A stretch of 6,362 nucleotides of DNA. It comes from Candidatus Moranbacteria bacterium GW2011_GWE1_49_15 (lineage in GTDB: Bacteria > Patescibacteriota > Minisyncoccia > Moranbacterales > GWC2-37-73). The notes below the pieces were generated by a model. That model made no database searches. It had not been told where the DNA came from and saw nothing but the letters and a program-made list of their open reading frames with translations. Below are positions 6,218 to 6,362 of this stretch, piece by piece. The stretch lies in the NCBI GenBank assembly GCA_001003855.1, contig LCPX01000047.1, forward strand, positions 1 through 6,362, given 5' to 3'. Each line of letters opens with the position of its first letter. The first letter of the stretch is position 1. The position numbers and the translations under genes were made by a program.

Positions 6218-6362
6218 GTGTCGCGAATATGTCCTGGTTGCCGGCCTTTTTGGCGAGATAGGTTTTCCTTTCCGCGCTCATGGGCACTTCTTTGAAAAAT
6301 TCTAATATCTCGATTTCGGCCGCAGGCAACTCCATGCGTATCCTTTCCGCCAATGAATTGGC
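6213..6362 (-). CDS. C-terminal 49 residues of an unidentified protein (5' end beyond the window)
   Basis: Reading the minus strand from the window end, one frame stays open for 49 codons and stops with TGA (6213-6215). The peptide is charged and looks helical: it has AERIRMELPAAEIEILEFF, then SAERKTYLAKKAG, and ends QDIFATP. It has no signal or membrane segment in the visible part. Support for a real gene is the open frame to the window edge, protein-like composition and the bidirectional terminator whose minus-strand U-tract lies just after the stop. I do not recognise the family and propose no function. Confidence 0.65.
   Translation of the reverse strand, partial: ANSLAERIRMELPAAEIEILEFFKEVPMSAERKTYLAKKAGNQDIFATP

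Noticed and set aside
6084..6305. 73-codon plus-strand frame overlapping the end of tsaC
   Set aside because: It crosses the terminator hairpin and overlaps both tsaC and the minus-strand gene out of frame, with no start signals.

Overview
The window carries six protein-coding genes, two of them cut by the window edges, separated by short, well-organised intergenic regions with clear hairpin terminators. No rRNA, tRNA, CRISPR array, insertion sequence or phage gene was seen. The gene set is purL, a DUF2207 membrane protein, rarA, a small exported protein, tsaC and an unknown minus-strand gene. Together with base composition near 50% GC, compact spacing, several starts without a Shine-Dalgarno sequence and short A/T-rich nonamer repeats between genes, it suggests a bacterial chromosome, plausibly from a Patescibacteria/CPR lineage such as Parcubacteria. 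That assignment is an inference without database support.

Layout. 1-1806 (+) is the 3' part of a long, glutaminase-fused purL (FGAM synthase) and ends at a strong intrinsic terminator (1840-1874). 1903-3636 (+) is a DUF2207-type membrane protein with a Gly-rich tail, preceded by an extended -10 element placed so that transcription would begin at or near the ATG. 3652-4881 (+) is rarA, 15 bp after DUF2207 and again without a Shine-Dalgarno sequence. 4882-4990 holds four tandem 9-bp repeats and a bidirectional terminator shared with a converging gene. 4991-5368 (-) is a 125-aa exported protein with its own near-consensus promoter and a Shine-Dalgarno sequence. 5369-5572 is a divergent promoter region in which two back-to-back promoters sit in a 13-bp inverted repeat. 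5573-6136 (+) is tsaC (t6A synthesis), starting with TTG. A second bidirectional terminator (6164-6199) separates it from the C-terminal end of an unidentified minus-strand gene (6213-6362).

How the genes relate. They look like unrelated housekeeping functions: purine synthesis, replication-fork repair, tRNA modification and envelope proteins. Only DUF2207-rarA look co-transcribed. No new multi-gene system is evident. The most unusual signals are the PurL glutaminase domain, whose active-site positions (nucleophile elbow, neighbouring loop, triad acid) depart from the family while the rest of the domain is well conserved, and the symmetric divergent promoter between the exported protein and tsaC.
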